Origin: an uncultured Mycoplasmatota bacterium
GTDB taxonomy: Bacteria; Bacillota_I; Bacilli_A; RF39; UBA660
DNA length: 64,000 nucleotides
NCBI GenBank assembly: GCA_900549285.1
Contig: URNW01000002.1
Coordinates: 1-64,000, forward strand
Direction of reading: 5' to 3'
The notes under the pieces are model-generated. The model worked only from the letters and a program-made list of their open reading frames with translations, was not told the DNA's origin and did no database searches. This document shows, piece by piece, positions 1 through 9,376 of this stretch (positions are counted from its first letter, which is position 1; every line of letters starts with the position of its first letter). The position numbers and the translations under genes are program-made.

Positions 1-66
1 AATCAGGGTTTTAATAGAGTGTTTTTTTACTGTCTACTTTTACTTGACTAGTTCATTTTGACTTAC

Positions 67-447
67 TTAATTTTCTTTCACCCATAATCCATGAAGATTA
101 CAATAAGAATATGCTTTTATTACTTTTTCGCCTTCAAGTAAAGCAAAATAAGCAATAGGTTCTTCTCCAGGCTTTAAATTCATCCTCTTTATGCCTTGAT
201 TCGTTTCTAAATAAATCCATTCAATATAATGTTCTTCTTCCATTGGATGAAGTGTCTGTCCAATTGTTACTTTGACTTTTGTTCCTTCTTCTTCGATTAC
301 TGGTATATGTTTTTCTATTTTAGCATCTGTAGAATTAGCAGTTAATAATATCATATCTGTTCCACAACAAATTGGAGTTACACCTGAATCATTAATCATT
401 TCTATTAAATTTCCACAGCGTCGACATAATAAGAACTTCCTTTTCAT
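67..447 (-). CDS. desulfoferrodoxin / superoxide reductase
   Basis: Likely reduces superoxide to peroxide in the cytoplasm without making oxygen, as in anaerobes. About 126 residues. The N-terminal desulforedoxin-type site has Cys8, Cys11, Cys27 and Cys28 (CRRC and CC). The catalytic domain keeps the iron ligands His47 (in HIPVIE), His67 (HPM), His73, Cys116 and His119 (CNLHG). This two-domain form is the classical desulfoferrodoxin. I place the start at 447, behind GGAGGG; the frame stays open 13 codons further but has no better ribosome site. It stands alone at the window edge, next to the PadR/DUF1700 pair. Confidence 0.93.
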   Translation of the reverse strand: MKRKFLLCRRCGNLIEMINDSGVTPICCGTDMILLTANSTDAKIEKHIPVIEEEGTKVKVTIGQTLHPMEEEHYIEWIYLETNQGIKRMNLKPGEEPIAYFALLEGEKVIKAYSYCNLHGLWVKEN

Positions 448-516
448 TTTATTTCCCTCCAACATAAGATTAACAAATTTTGACAAAGAAATCTATACTT
501 ATTTTCTTTCTTTACA

Positions 517-2202
517 TTAATTTAAGGGAATTTCAGGTTCTTGAGTTTGTTCTAGGCCTACTTTTTCAGTATATACTATAGACTTTAAATTGCATTTATG
601 GAACAATTCTTCTATTGTATCATTTTCTATTGCAGTAGATGGATAATTATATCTGAAAGTAAATTCATAATTTTGGTCTTCTTTAATATTTCCTGCTATA
701 TTTTTAGGTACTTTTACAGTTGCTATCTCTTCAAATTGGAATTGTCCTAAAGTTAAGTAAATATACTGTCCATCATTGCTATCTTCAATATTTTTAACAT
801 TATAAGTTCTTGTAAATTCATAAATTACATCACTAGTATTGCTATTTTCTTTATTTTCTAATAATTTTTTCTTATTTTTTTCTGATAAATAGATATTTTT
901 TTCAATATCAAAACTATCTACATATATTTTCTTTTTTTTTAAATTATCAATAACTTGATTTAAACATTTTTTATTCCATTTGAGATTAGAGACTTCATAG
1001 TCTAAATAATAACCTTTATTATAATTACGTAAAGCTATTTTTACTTCAGCTTCTTCTATATCTGGGTATATATATTCAATTTTAATAGTATCTTCTAAAG
1101 TATCATCAATAATAAGGTTATATTTGCCATATAAAACTAAATTATCACGCATTTCTATTTCTTCGGTTACTGTTTTAGTTTTTTCATAAACACTGTCGTA
1201 TATAATTTCGGTATTAGCAATTTCAACAGTACTTAGTGCAAGTCCAGTTCCTGTTAAAATAACTACCATGATTACTTCAATAAAAATATGTTTGGCTTTT
1301 ATTTTTTTATTAAAAATAAAATCTATTCCTAATTCTAATAGTAAAAATCCACCTTGAAATAATGATATTAATAAAATAAAAATTCCAAAATATGTTACAC
1401 CTTTAATTAGTAAATAAATTCCTATTCCTAAAGCACAAGCAATTGCTATTAAATAACATATGACGCCTATTAAACACATAATAACTATGAATTTTAAGAA
1501 ATAAACGCAAATATTTACGACCATATCAGCGATTCCTTTTTTCTTTGGACTAATTATTTGTTTGTTTTCTGTTTTTTCTTCTTTAATATTTCTTTCTTTT
1601 TTATTTTCTGGTTTCTTTTGGGTTTGATCTTCTTTCTTTTCAAATTCTTCTTCAGCATTGGCTATAATTTTTTCTGAAAAACCTTGAAAATATCTTTTTT
1701 CTATTATTTTTATAAATAAAATTACTGATAAAATAAAGTAAGTGAGTTCGACTATAAAAGACCAGATTCCATAAAAGATAGAGGATATTGGGGATCCTAA
1801 ATCACCGAATATATTCCATCCTAAATCTTTTAATAATAAAAATGGTATTTTTAAAATTGCAATGAGTAAAACTATTAAAGCTATTTCAATTACAAATTTT
1901 AATATCTCTTTTCCATTTTTATGACTTAATTCATTTAAAATATAATCAAATCCTTGAGAGGCTTTATTTATAAAATGATTTAGTGTATTTGTATTTTTTT
2001 GCTTTACTTTATAAGCTGCTAGTAAATCATTTACTATTTCATCTATATCTCCAAGTTCTTTTACTGCTTCTTCTTCTGTTAAACCTCTATTTACCTTTTC
2101 CTCAATATAGCCTTCATATTCACTTATAATATCTTCTACTTCTTTATTTTCTAAAATACTTAATTCCTTTCTTAACTTATTTAAAAATTCTTCCTTTGTC
2201 AT
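517..2202 (-). CDS. DUF1700-domain multi-span membrane protein
   Basis: The first ~65 residues form an acidic helical DUF1700/HAAS domain (begins MTKEEFLNKLRKEL, contains GDIDEIVNDLL). DUF1700 proteins are typically encoded next to PadR regulators and are thought to transmit membrane or envelope signals; function here is inferred. Several hydrophobic segments follow (about residues 105-125, 140-165, 230-290 and 305-325), with a charged Lys/Glu linker near 185-220. The C-terminal ~230 residues look extracellular and beta-rich. At 561 aa it is much longer than a minimal DUF1700 protein. Its start overlaps the padR stop by four bases, so the two are translationally coupled. Confidence 0.8.
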   Translation of the reverse strand: MTKEEFLNKLRKELSILENKEVEDIISEYEGYIEEKVNRGLTEEEAVKELGDIDEIVNDLLAAYKVKQKNTNTLNHFINKASQGFDYILNELSHKNGKEILKFVIEIALIVLLIAILKIPFLLLKDLGWNIFGDLGSPISSIFYGIWSFIVELTYFILSVILFIKIIEKRYFQGFSEKIIANAEEEFEKKEDQTQKKPENKKERNIKEEKTENKQIISPKKKGIADMVVNICVYFLKFIVIMCLIGVICYLIAIACALGIGIYLLIKGVTYFGIFILLISLFQGGFLLLELGIDFIFNKKIKAKHIFIEVIMVVILTGTGLALSTVEIANTEIIYDSVYEKTKTVTEEIEMRDNLVLYGKYNLIIDDTLEDTIKIEYIYPDIEEAEVKIALRNYNKGYYLDYEVSNLKWNKKCLNQVIDNLKKKKIYVDSFDIEKNIYLSEKNKKKLLENKENSNTSDVIYEFTRTYNVKNIEDSNDGQYIYLTLGQFQFEEIATVKVPKNIAGNIKEDQNYEFTFRYNYPSTAIENDTIEELFHKCNLKSIVYTEKVGLEQTQEPEIPLN

Positions 2203-2519
2203 TTTTTTATACTCCTTTCAATAAAATTATTTACACTTTTAGAAAACTTCTGCCATTCCTTTAATTCTTCATTCATTATTTTTAGTCCCCGACTAGTTAT
2301 ATGATAATATTTTCTAATTGGTCCTTCAGTAGATTCCTTTGTATAAGTTTCAAAATATCCTTCATTTGTTAGTCTTTTTAAAATAGGATAAATTGTCCCT
2401 TCACTCACATCTACTACTTTACTTACTTTTTCTACTAGTTCATAACCATACATATCATTTTTTTCAACCATCACCAATATCAAAAGCTCTAAAACCCCTT
2501 TTTTAAATTGAGTATTAAT
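2199..2519 (-). CDS. PadR-family transcriptional regulator, probable AUU start
   Basis: Winged-helix PadR regulator: the core has MYGYELVEKV, then EGTIYPILKRL (recognition helix) and the wing GPIRKYYHIT. The canonical ATG (2471) or TTG (2483) start would remove part of the first helix, which PadR proteins normally have as a KGxLELLIL-type segment. That segment is encoded in frame upstream (QFKKGVLELLILVMVEK), and the frame reaches an ATT at 2517-2519, five bases after AGAGGTG. I therefore infer an AUU start, giving ~106 aa. It probably represses its own operon with the DUF1700 gene. Confidence 0.8.
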   Translation of the reverse strand: MNTQFKKGVLELLILVMVEKNDMYGYELVEKVSKVVDVSEGTIYPILKRLTNEGYFETYTKESTEGPIRKYYHITSRGLKIMNEELKEWQKFSKSVNNFIERSIKK

Positions 2520-2638
2520 ATTATCACCTCTTTCGCTACTATCATATATCCGCTACTTTGTTTTGTCAAGTACTAAATAATACATATATTTATAATTATG
2601 TAATTTTGTGGTAAACTATTTATGATAGGATGGATAAA

Positions 2639-2947
2639 ATGAAAACAAAATTTTTAATTGCTGGGTTCGTAGTTTCAGGTATCTTGCTTGTCTATTGTTT
2701 AGTATGTTATCGTATCCTCAATAAAAGAATTGAGATAAATACGAAAAATGCCATTTCTGCTTATTTTAACGCTTATTCTTCTGATGTTTCCTCCTATGAG
2801 TTTATTAAGGCAATAAGTAATCAAGTAGATACTTTTCAAGTATTCGTTAAAATGAAAGATGATTATTACACTTTTCATTTCACTATTAATGGTCAAAATT
2901 TTCAAATTCAAAGTGTAGAATTAGGAGTACCAAGTTACATTAGTTAG
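2639..2947 (+). CDS. small membrane-anchored protein, unknown function
   Basis: Not a family I recognise. About 102 residues: a short basic N-terminus, one hydrophobic segment (about residues 6-26, LIAGFVVSGILLVYCLVCY), then ~75 residues that look extracytoplasmic. The ATG at 2639 follows AGGATGG; an ATG at 2630 is also in frame but overlaps that ribosome site. It is divergent from padR and convergent with the TetR gene. A terminator hairpin follows at about 3022. Confidence 0.6.
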   Translation: MKTKFLIAGFVVSGILLVYCLVCYRILNKRIEINTKNAISAYFNAYSSDVSSYEFIKAISNQVDTFQVFVKMKDDYYTFHFTINGQNFQIQSVELGVPSYIS

Positions 2948-3021
2948 CTTTGATATTTATTAAAAAGATAATGCTTTTAAAAAGCTACACAAACTGTTCG
3001 GCAAATTCCAAAATAAAAAGA

Positions 3022-3046
3022 GCCAAGATTAATTCTTGGTTTTTTC
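3022..3046. terminator. bidirectional terminator between small membrane protein and tetR
   Basis: Inverted repeat CCAAGA ... TCTTGG followed by TTTTTT on the + strand and preceded by an A-run that serves the - strand. It separates two convergent genes and overlaps the 3' end of the TetR gene. Confidence 0.7.
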
Positions 3047-3607
3047 ATTATTTTTTAAGGTTTTAGATAGTTCTTTATATATTTTTACAATGCGTATTAA
3101 AATTTCTTTACTATCCATTATTAAATCGTTACATGCAATTAAAGTTGCTAATCCATTGGCATATAACCATACATTCATAAATAAAGTTTTAGCCTCTTCA
3201 AAACTGAGACTATGTTTATTTACTAAATTAATAATTGTGGATTGATTCCATTTTTCGTTTAATACGTCATTAATATTGGTCCAATTTAGATTATTAGATA
3301 AAAACATACATTTAAAATAATTCTTATGCATATAAGCAAATTCTACGTAAGCAACACAAACAGTTATTAAAGCATTTTTATTATCTACTCTTTTCATGAT
3401 AAATTCATCATATTCTTTTTTTATGATGTTATTTACATCTGTTTTCAATTCTTCTAAACTGTTATAAATACGATAAATTGGCTTTGTTGAGATTCCTGCA
3501 TTTTTAGCCAAATCTCTAGCATTAATACTTTCTATTCCTTCTTTTTCAACCATTTTTACCGCTACTTTTAGTAAGTCTTTTTTTTCAATTACACTTCTTC
3601 CAGCCAT
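3029..3607 (-). CDS. TetR/AcrR-family transcriptional regulator
   Basis: 192 aa. The N-terminal TetR DNA-binding domain includes DLLKVAVKMVEKEGIESIN, then the helix-turn-helix ARDLAKNAGISTKPIYRIYNS. The C-terminal ligand/dimer domain is divergent. Start at ATG 3607 behind an AAAGGAGG-like ribosome site. No drug pump or other obvious target lies beside it, so its regulon cannot be read from the window. Family assignment is firm; ligand unknown. Confidence 0.85.
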   Translation of the reverse strand: MAGRSVIEKKDLLKVAVKMVEKEGIESINARDLAKNAGISTKPIYRIYNSLEELKTDVNNIIKKEYDEFIMKRVDNKNALITVCVAYVEFAYMHKNYFKCMFLSNNLNWTNINDVLNEKWNQSTIINLVNKHSLSFEEAKTLFMNVWLYANGLATLIACNDLIMDSKEILIRIVKIYKELSKTLKNNEKTKN

Positions 3608-3702
3608 TTTTCACCCTCCTTTTTCACATTGGTAACTTTCGTTATCATTATATATAATTATTTATTTTTTGTCAAATTAAAACAAATACCTCTAGTATTT
3701 GC

Positions 3703-4908
3703 TTAATCTTTTTTGATTTTAATTATAAACTGATAAGTATCATTTAAATCTGTTTCTTCTAATGATATGTTAAAGCCTTTATGCAGTAAATTATCCTTTG
3801 TATTACGGATTTCATTTATCGCTGTCTTTAAATCAATTCCTAGCTTTTCCTCTTGTTTTTCTTCAAAGTTTGGGTCTAAAGTATCGATTAAATCTACTGG
3901 ATCAAATATTTCTTTATCATCATTCTGAATAAGACTAGGATTACCAAAGTTGGCATTTAATGGAGATGATATGTCTTTTTTTGTTTCTTCATTATTTATT
4001 TTAGGAAGTTCAAAATTTAAGACTGGTGTTTTTAATACTGGTTCTTCCATATTCATATTTACTTTTTCGTTTTCTAAAAAATTAAAGAAATTCCCTTTAG
4101 AATCATTTTTAGCTTGCTCAACAGGTATAATGTCAGGACTAAACATTTTTTCTCTTTCAATTTCTCTTAATTTACGAGCGATATCACTTTCTTCATTAAT
4201 ATTTGGTATCTCTGTTGCTTCTTTTCTAATAGCATCAATATCTATATTTTTTACTAGTGGTACATCTGTATCATCTACAGCTTCATTACTACTATTCAAT
4301 TTTTTTAATTCATTATCTAAATCTCTGACCGTCATTCTTTCATTAATTATTCGTTTTAGCCATTTTCTTTGCTCTTCATGATTCGGAAGTACTAGTAAGC
4401 TTCTTGCATGTCTTTCACTAATTTGATTATTCATTAATGCTTTTTGAACTTCTTCATCTAAATTTAAAAGACGTAACTTATTTGCTATAGCACTTTGAGA
4501 TAAGCCCATTTTCTTAGCTAATTCTGTTTGAGTTAAATATCCTTTATCTAATAAATTCTTATAACTTCTTGCTTCTTCTATAGCAGACAAATCTCTTCTT
4601 TGAACATTTTCTACTATTGCTACTTCGGCACTTTTATTATCATCAATGTCCGCTATAACAGCAGGAACTGTTTTTAGTCCTGCTAAAGTTGCTGCTTTAT
4701 ATCTTCTTTCACCAGCAATAATTTCGTATTTATCTTCCATTCTTCTTAATACAAGCGGTTGAATAATTCCATGTTGTTTAATGGAACTAGCAAGCTCTTC
4801 TAGACCTCTATCATCAAAATTAAGACGTGGTTGGAATCGGTTTGGTATAATTTCATCAATTGGTATTTGTAATATATTTTGCTCTAAATTCACTTTCATC
4901 AGCCCCAT
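3703..4908 (-). CDS. noc: Noc/ParB-family CTP-binding nucleoid protein
   Basis: ParB-type N-terminal domain with the CTP-binding motif GERRYKAAT, the ENVQRRDLS box and a central helix-turn-helix (QTELAKKMGLSQSAIANKLR). The early segment IPIDEIIPNRFQPR and GIIQPLVLRR resemble Noc more than Spo0J. The gene is close to rsmG, as noc is in Bacillus, and no parA is adjacent. At ~400 aa it exceeds the usual 280-300 because of a low-complexity acidic insertion after about residue 230. Noc-like sites occur in mfd, dnaX and recF, and parS sites near gyrA. Whether it is Noc or ParB cannot be settled by reading alone. ATG 4899 is an alternative start. Confidence 0.85.
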   Translation of the reverse strand: MGLMKVNLEQNILQIPIDEIIPNRFQPRLNFDDRGLEELASSIKQHGIIQPLVLRRMEDKYEIIAGERRYKAATLAGLKTVPAVIADIDDNKSAEVAIVENVQRRDLSAIEEARSYKNLLDKGYLTQTELAKKMGLSQSAIANKLRLLNLDEEVQKALMNNQISERHARSLLVLPNHEEQRKWLKRIINERMTVRDLDNELKKLNSSNEAVDDTDVPLVKNIDIDAIRKEATEIPNINEESDIARKLREIEREKMFSPDIIPVEQAKNDSKGNFFNFLENEKVNMNMEEPVLKTPVLNFELPKINNEETKKDISSPLNANFGNPSLIQNDDKEIFDPVDLIDTLDPNFEEKQEEKLGIDLKTAINEIRNTKDNLLHKGFNISLEETDLNDTYQFIIKIKKD

Positions 4909-4976
4909 TTATCTATTATTTTTATTTTATCATTATTTTTGCTTTTTTTCAACTTAAATGAGTTGTTCAAATAGTA

Positions 4977-6737
4977 TTATGTTTCCTTTAGACTCGAAAA
5001 TAAATTAGTATTTTTTAAACTTGGAAAATATTTTATCAATTCTTCTTTTAAATATAATCCTTTTTTATAGAGATTAGGATAATTATTAATTATACTATCT
5101 TCTTCGCAGGAACAGATTCGCTCAAAGACTCTTGCTCTATCTTCGGTTTCATATGTATAAGAATAATTATCTATAAAATAAACATTATTTTTATCTTCTT
5201 CGGTTAAAGTATATTTATAATTTCCTATCTTATTGTAAGAATTATTATAGGTAACATTAGGAGGATTATAGTTTTTCCATTTTTCAAAAGGGTATATATT
5301 TTTATTATTTAAGAAAAATTCTATATTGTGTAATAATTCATGACATAATAATTCTTCAATATTCGATTGTTCTATATCTATTACTATTATATACTCTCCA
5401 TTATAATTAAGTGAATATGCTGCAGGATTAGATGCTTGTGTTTCATAATCATCTGGGGTTAGCTTTCCTGTTAAATAAATATTTAATCCTGAGAAGCCAT
5501 TTTGATAAAAATTTTCATAAAATTCTTGATTATACTTTAATAGAATATCTTCTATTTTATATAGAGCATCTGCTATAAGTTCATTATTTAATAGAGGTTT
5601 GGCACTAAAATCAGGGAAATCTATTGAAGCTTCTTCTTTTATCTTAATATTTACATGATAAGTATCTTTTATAGCCTTTCTTTCTTTTTCTATTTTGTTT
5701 GCTAAGTTATCTGTATCTTCTTCTATATTCATGGTTGGTAAATTCACGTTTTCTAAATCAATTACATAAAAGTTTTCTTGATCTTGTAAGACGTAAACAT
5801 ATAAATATTGATCACTTATCATTAATTTAGCAATAGGATTATCTTGAGACAAAATTGCTACATCTAATTTTTTTATAGTTTTATTTTGCATATCTATAAA
5901 GTATAAAAATTGATCTATGGGGTTATATAGATAAAAATTATTTTGATCAGTACTTAATATGCCACTATAAAAATATGATTTTTCAGTAGGATTTGAATAG
6001 GATGTTATCTCATTTTCTTCTAAATTATGAATTTCAAAAATTACACCGTCATTATAAAATACTCCATTTTCATATTTAAAATAACTTTGTTTTTTAGAGT
6101 TCCATAGTGAATCACGATCTACATCATATAAATAATAATAACCTTCTTTATCTGATAAAATTAAAAAAGTATTACTAGATGTTTGTATATAATTTTCATA
6201 AGATAAAAGAATATCTGAAGAAATAGTACGATATGCCCTCTCTTCATTATCAAGTAAATAAATAGATTGATCAGCGATTTTCATATAAGTATCTTTATAA
6301 GGTACATAGCTTACATCTAGTTGTTCTATTTTAGGAGTGTAGGTAAAAGTTTTTTTAAATTCTAAATTATACACTTCAAATAAATTAGAAGTATAACAAT
6401 TAATTTCTTTATTTTCTAGTTTACAATATTCATTTGTCTTTTCTAAAGTATTTATTTTTGTAACTTCATTAGTATTTATATTTAGTTTTTTTAATTGATA
6501 ATTATAAATATTTTTAGTATCATCTATAATTTCCATTAACAAATAATATACTTCATGATCTTGGACTAAAAAGCCATTTATAATTAAATTTTCTGTTTCT
6601 AAATCATATTGATAGATAAATTCATTTATCTTTAGACCATTTAAATTGCTCTTTGGTTTATTAATATGTACTTTTAAGAAAAAAAGCATTAAAAATAGTG
6701 TTATTATACTTAATAATATCGCAATATTTTTTTTCAT
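4977..6737 (-). CDS. secreted or anchored putative zinc metallopeptidase (HELLH)
   Basis: About 586 aa. A hydrophobic segment near residues 5-22 acts as signal or anchor. The first ~340 residues look like a WD/beta-propeller-type run of short repeats (YLY, FYLY and similar), by eye only. The C-terminal third has HELLH at about residue 466, preceded by a strand-like YIIVIDIEQ, with ETEDRARVFE ~65 residues later as candidate third ligand. That is a gluzincin-like arrangement. Start is ATG 6737, behind GGGTG. It sits between noc and rsmG, where other Bacillota have none. I do not recognise a named family. Confidence 0.6.
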   Translation of the reverse strand: MKKNIAILLSIITLFLMLFFLKVHINKPKSNLNGLKINEFIYQYDLETENLIINGFLVQDHEVYYLLMEIIDDTKNIYNYQLKKLNINTNEVTKINTLEKTNEYCKLENKEINCYTSNLFEVYNLEFKKTFTYTPKIEQLDVSYVPYKDTYMKIADQSIYLLDNEERAYRTISSDILLSYENYIQTSSNTFLILSDKEGYYYLYDVDRDSLWNSKKQSYFKYENGVFYNDGVIFEIHNLEENEITSYSNPTEKSYFYSGILSTDQNNFYLYNPIDQFLYFIDMQNKTIKKLDVAILSQDNPIAKLMISDQYLYVYVLQDQENFYVIDLENVNLPTMNIEEDTDNLANKIEKERKAIKDTYHVNIKIKEEASIDFPDFSAKPLLNNELIADALYKIEDILLKYNQEFYENFYQNGFSGLNIYLTGKLTPDDYETQASNPAAYSLNYNGEYIIVIDIEQSNIEELLCHELLHNIEFFLNNKNIYPFEKWKNYNPPNVTYNNSYNKIGNYKYTLTEEDKNNVYFIDNYSYTYETEDRARVFERICSCEEDSIINNYPNLYKKGLYLKEELIKYFPSLKNTNLFSSLKET

Positions 6738-6797
6738 ATTCAAACACCCTTTATTATAAATATAATAGCACTTAATTTTTTTTATGTCTATTTTAAA

Positions 6798-7499
6798 CTA
6801 TCTATTTTTTACAATTTTGTCATAATTACGAGGATATCTTTTATCCGTTTGCTTTTCTTTTTCAATTACAACTAAAGTGCGATTACTCTCTTCTATCGGT
6901 AAATTAAATTTTTTCACTTCTAATATATTACTATTTAATTCTTTTAATATCTTTTCACTTTCTTTTAATTCTTCTTTTAATAAACCCTTCATAGCTATAA
7001 ATTTCCCTTTTATTTTTAAAAATGGAAGAGAAAGTTCACATAAAATTCGCAGATTAGCTACAGCTCTTGATGTTACAATATCAAAATATTCCCGATATTG
7101 ATCTGGTAGATTTTCAGCTCTGGTATTGATACAGGTTATATTTTTTAAGTTTAATCTTTTAATCACCTGCTCTAAAAAAGTTATTTTTTTATGATTAGAA
7201 TCTAATAGTGTTACTTCTAAATTTGGATAAAATATTTTTAAAACTAAACCTGGAAATCCTGCTCCTGTTCCAATATCTAATAGTTTTAAATCTCCTTTTA
7301 AATCAACTATTTTAGATAAAGTTAACGAATCATAGAAATGTTTTAAATAAATATCTTCTTCGGTTTTTATAGCTGTTAAATTAAATTTTTTATTATATTC
7401 TAATAGCATTTCCTTATAAATATTCAAATCATTTAAATTTTTTTCTGTTACTTCTATATTTAATTTTGCTAACTCATCTTTAAAAATTTCTATATTCAT
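6798..7499 (-). CDS. rsmG: 16S rRNA m7G527 methyltransferase
   Basis: Methylates G527 of 16S rRNA (GidB). 233 aa, the usual length. It carries the SAM-binding motif LLDIGTGAGFPGL, then LLDSNHKKITFL, and the conserved TSRAVANLRIL segment. It lies directly downstream of mnmG (11-base gap), the classical mnmE-mnmG-rsmG order, and is probably co-transcribed with them. Confidence 0.96.
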   Translation of the reverse strand: MNIEIFKDELAKLNIEVTEKNLNDLNIYKEMLLEYNKKFNLTAIKTEEDIYLKHFYDSLTLSKIVDLKGDLKLLDIGTGAGFPGLVLKIFYPNLEVTLLDSNHKKITFLEQVIKRLNLKNITCINTRAENLPDQYREYFDIVTSRAVANLRILCELSLPFLKIKGKFIAMKGLLKEELKESEKILKELNSNILEVKKFNLPIEESNRTLVVIEKEKQTDKRYPRNYDKIVKNR

Positions 7500-7509
7500 C
7501 TCTTACTCC

Positions 7510-9366
7510 TTACTTATCATATTTCTTTTTTAAATATACTGTTAGTATAGCAATATCAGAAGGATTAACTCCACTAATACGAGTAGCTTGACCTATTGAG
7601 TTTGGTTTTACTTCTTTTAACTTTTGTCTTGCTTCACTTGCTAAATTTAAAATATTATCATAATCTAAATCTTCTGGTATTTGCTTTTCTTCTAGTTTTC
7701 CTGCTTTTTCTGCTTCTTTATAAACTTTAGCTATATATCCTTCATATTTTACTTCAATTTCTACTTCTTCTAATATTTCAGATGGATAATCTAATGTTAT
7801 AAACTTTTTTATGATTTCCATATTTACTTCTGGTCTTTTTAAAAACATGTATAGACTTGTACTACTAGATACATTTTCTAACTGAAATTCTGCTAATATA
7901 TTTTTGGTTTCTTCATTTAATTTTAAGTTATTATTCCTTAAAATATTTTTTACTTCATTTATTTTTTCTTCTTTTTCTTTTAATTTAGCATATCTTTCTT
8001 GATCAATGGTTCCATGATTATAACCTATTTTTCTTAATCTTAAATCAGCATTATCATGGCGTAATATTAGACGATATTCGGCACGAGAAGTAAGCATACG
8101 ATATGGTTCTTTGGTTCCTTTGGTTACTAAATCATCAATTAATACTCCTATGTATGCTTCATCTCTTCTTAAAATTAAAGGAGGTTTATTGGTTAGTTTA
8201 TGATGAGCATTAATTCCTGCGATCAGACCTTGAGCGGCTGCTTCTTCATATCCACTAGTACCATTAATTTGACCTGCTGTAAAAAGATTCGCTATTTTTT
8301 TATTTTCTAAACTTGATTTCATCTCTAATGGATTTAGAGCATCATATTCTATTGCATAAGCATATTTTGTTATTATTGCTTGTTCTAACCCTTTTAGAGA
8401 ATGAACCATCTTTTCTTGAACATCTCTTGGCATAGAAGTAGAAAAGCCTTGTAAATACCATTCATCATAATATAAGCTTTCTGGTTCTAAAAAAAGTTGA
8501 TGGCGTTCTTTATCAGCAAAACGTACTAATTTATCTTCAATGGATGGACAATATCTTGGACCTACTCCTGTAACATAACCTCCATACATAGCAGATTTGG
8601 TTAAATTGTTTCTAATGATTTCATGGGTTACTTCATTTGTATATAATAAATAACATTTTTGCTGCTCATTTACTTTGTAAAATGGAGGATTATCGAAGCT
8701 AAAAGTATAATATTCTTGATCACCATTTTCCTCTTGCATTTGACTAAAATCAATGGAACTAGCTTTAATACGTGGAGGTGTTCCTGTCTTTAACCTTTGA
8801 ATGGTTAATCCTAGATCTTTTAAATGATCACTTAATTGATTACTTCTTTTTTCACCATGAGGTCCTCCAGGAGTATTTTCACTACCTATTAGTATATTTG
8901 CTTTTAAATATGTTCCTGTAGTTAAAATAACTGCTTTACTATCAATATGTTCTTTATTTGCAAAAATAACGCCTTTAGCTTGATTGTTTTCGACAATTAA
9001 ATCTTCTACCATTCCCTCTTTGAGTGTTAAATTAGGGGTATTATTTAAAATTTCTAACATTACTTTAGGATAAGTTATTTTATCTGCTTGAGCTCTTAGG
9101 CTTCTTACTGCAGGTCCTTTTCCATTATTTAACATTTTAATTTGAAAATGAGAACGGTCAGCAACACGTCCCATAATTCCTCCTAAAGCATCTATTTCTC
9201 TTACTATTATTCCTTTGGCTGTTCCTCCAATAGAAGGATTACATGGCATATCTGCTATATTTTTTATATTGGCAGTTACTAAAAGGGTTTTTAAACCTAA
9301 AACGGCTGCTATATGAGCTGCTTCACAACCTGCATGTCCTCCACCTACTACAATTAAATCATACAT
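7510..9366 (-). CDS. mnmG: tRNA uridine-34 5-carboxymethylaminomethyl modification enzyme, FAD subunit
   Basis: With MnmE makes the (carboxymethyl)aminomethyl group on wobble U34 of certain tRNAs. 618 aa, typical. FAD-binding VVGGGHAGCEAA at the N-terminus, the conserved ADMPCNPSIGGTAKG and GPRYCPSIEDK blocks, and the C-terminal SRAEYRL and GINPSDI-like (GVNPSDIAIL) segments are all present. It follows mnmE by 11 bases. Confidence 0.97.
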   Translation of the reverse strand: MYDLIVVGGGHAGCEAAHIAAVLGLKTLLVTANIKNIADMPCNPSIGGTAKGIIVREIDALGGIMGRVADRSHFQIKMLNNGKGPAVRSLRAQADKITYPKVMLEILNNTPNLTLKEGMVEDLIVENNQAKGVIFANKEHIDSKAVILTTGTYLKANILIGSENTPGGPHGEKRSNQLSDHLKDLGLTIQRLKTGTPPRIKASSIDFSQMQEENGDQEYYTFSFDNPPFYKVNEQQKCYLLYTNEVTHEIIRNNLTKSAMYGGYVTGVGPRYCPSIEDKLVRFADKERHQLFLEPESLYYDEWYLQGFSTSMPRDVQEKMVHSLKGLEQAIITKYAYAIEYDALNPLEMKSSLENKKIANLFTAGQINGTSGYEEAAAQGLIAGINAHHKLTNKPPLILRRDEAYIGVLIDDLVTKGTKEPYRMLTSRAEYRLILRHDNADLRLRKIGYNHGTIDQERYAKLKEKEEKINEVKNILRNNNLKLNEETKNILAEFQLENVSSSTSLYMFLKRPEVNMEIIKKFITLDYPSEILEEVEIEVKYEGYIAKVYKEAEKAGKLEEKQIPEDLDYDNILNLASEARQKLKEVKPNSIGQATRISGVNPSDIAILTVYLKKKYDK

Positions 9367-9376
9367 TCTTATTCCC

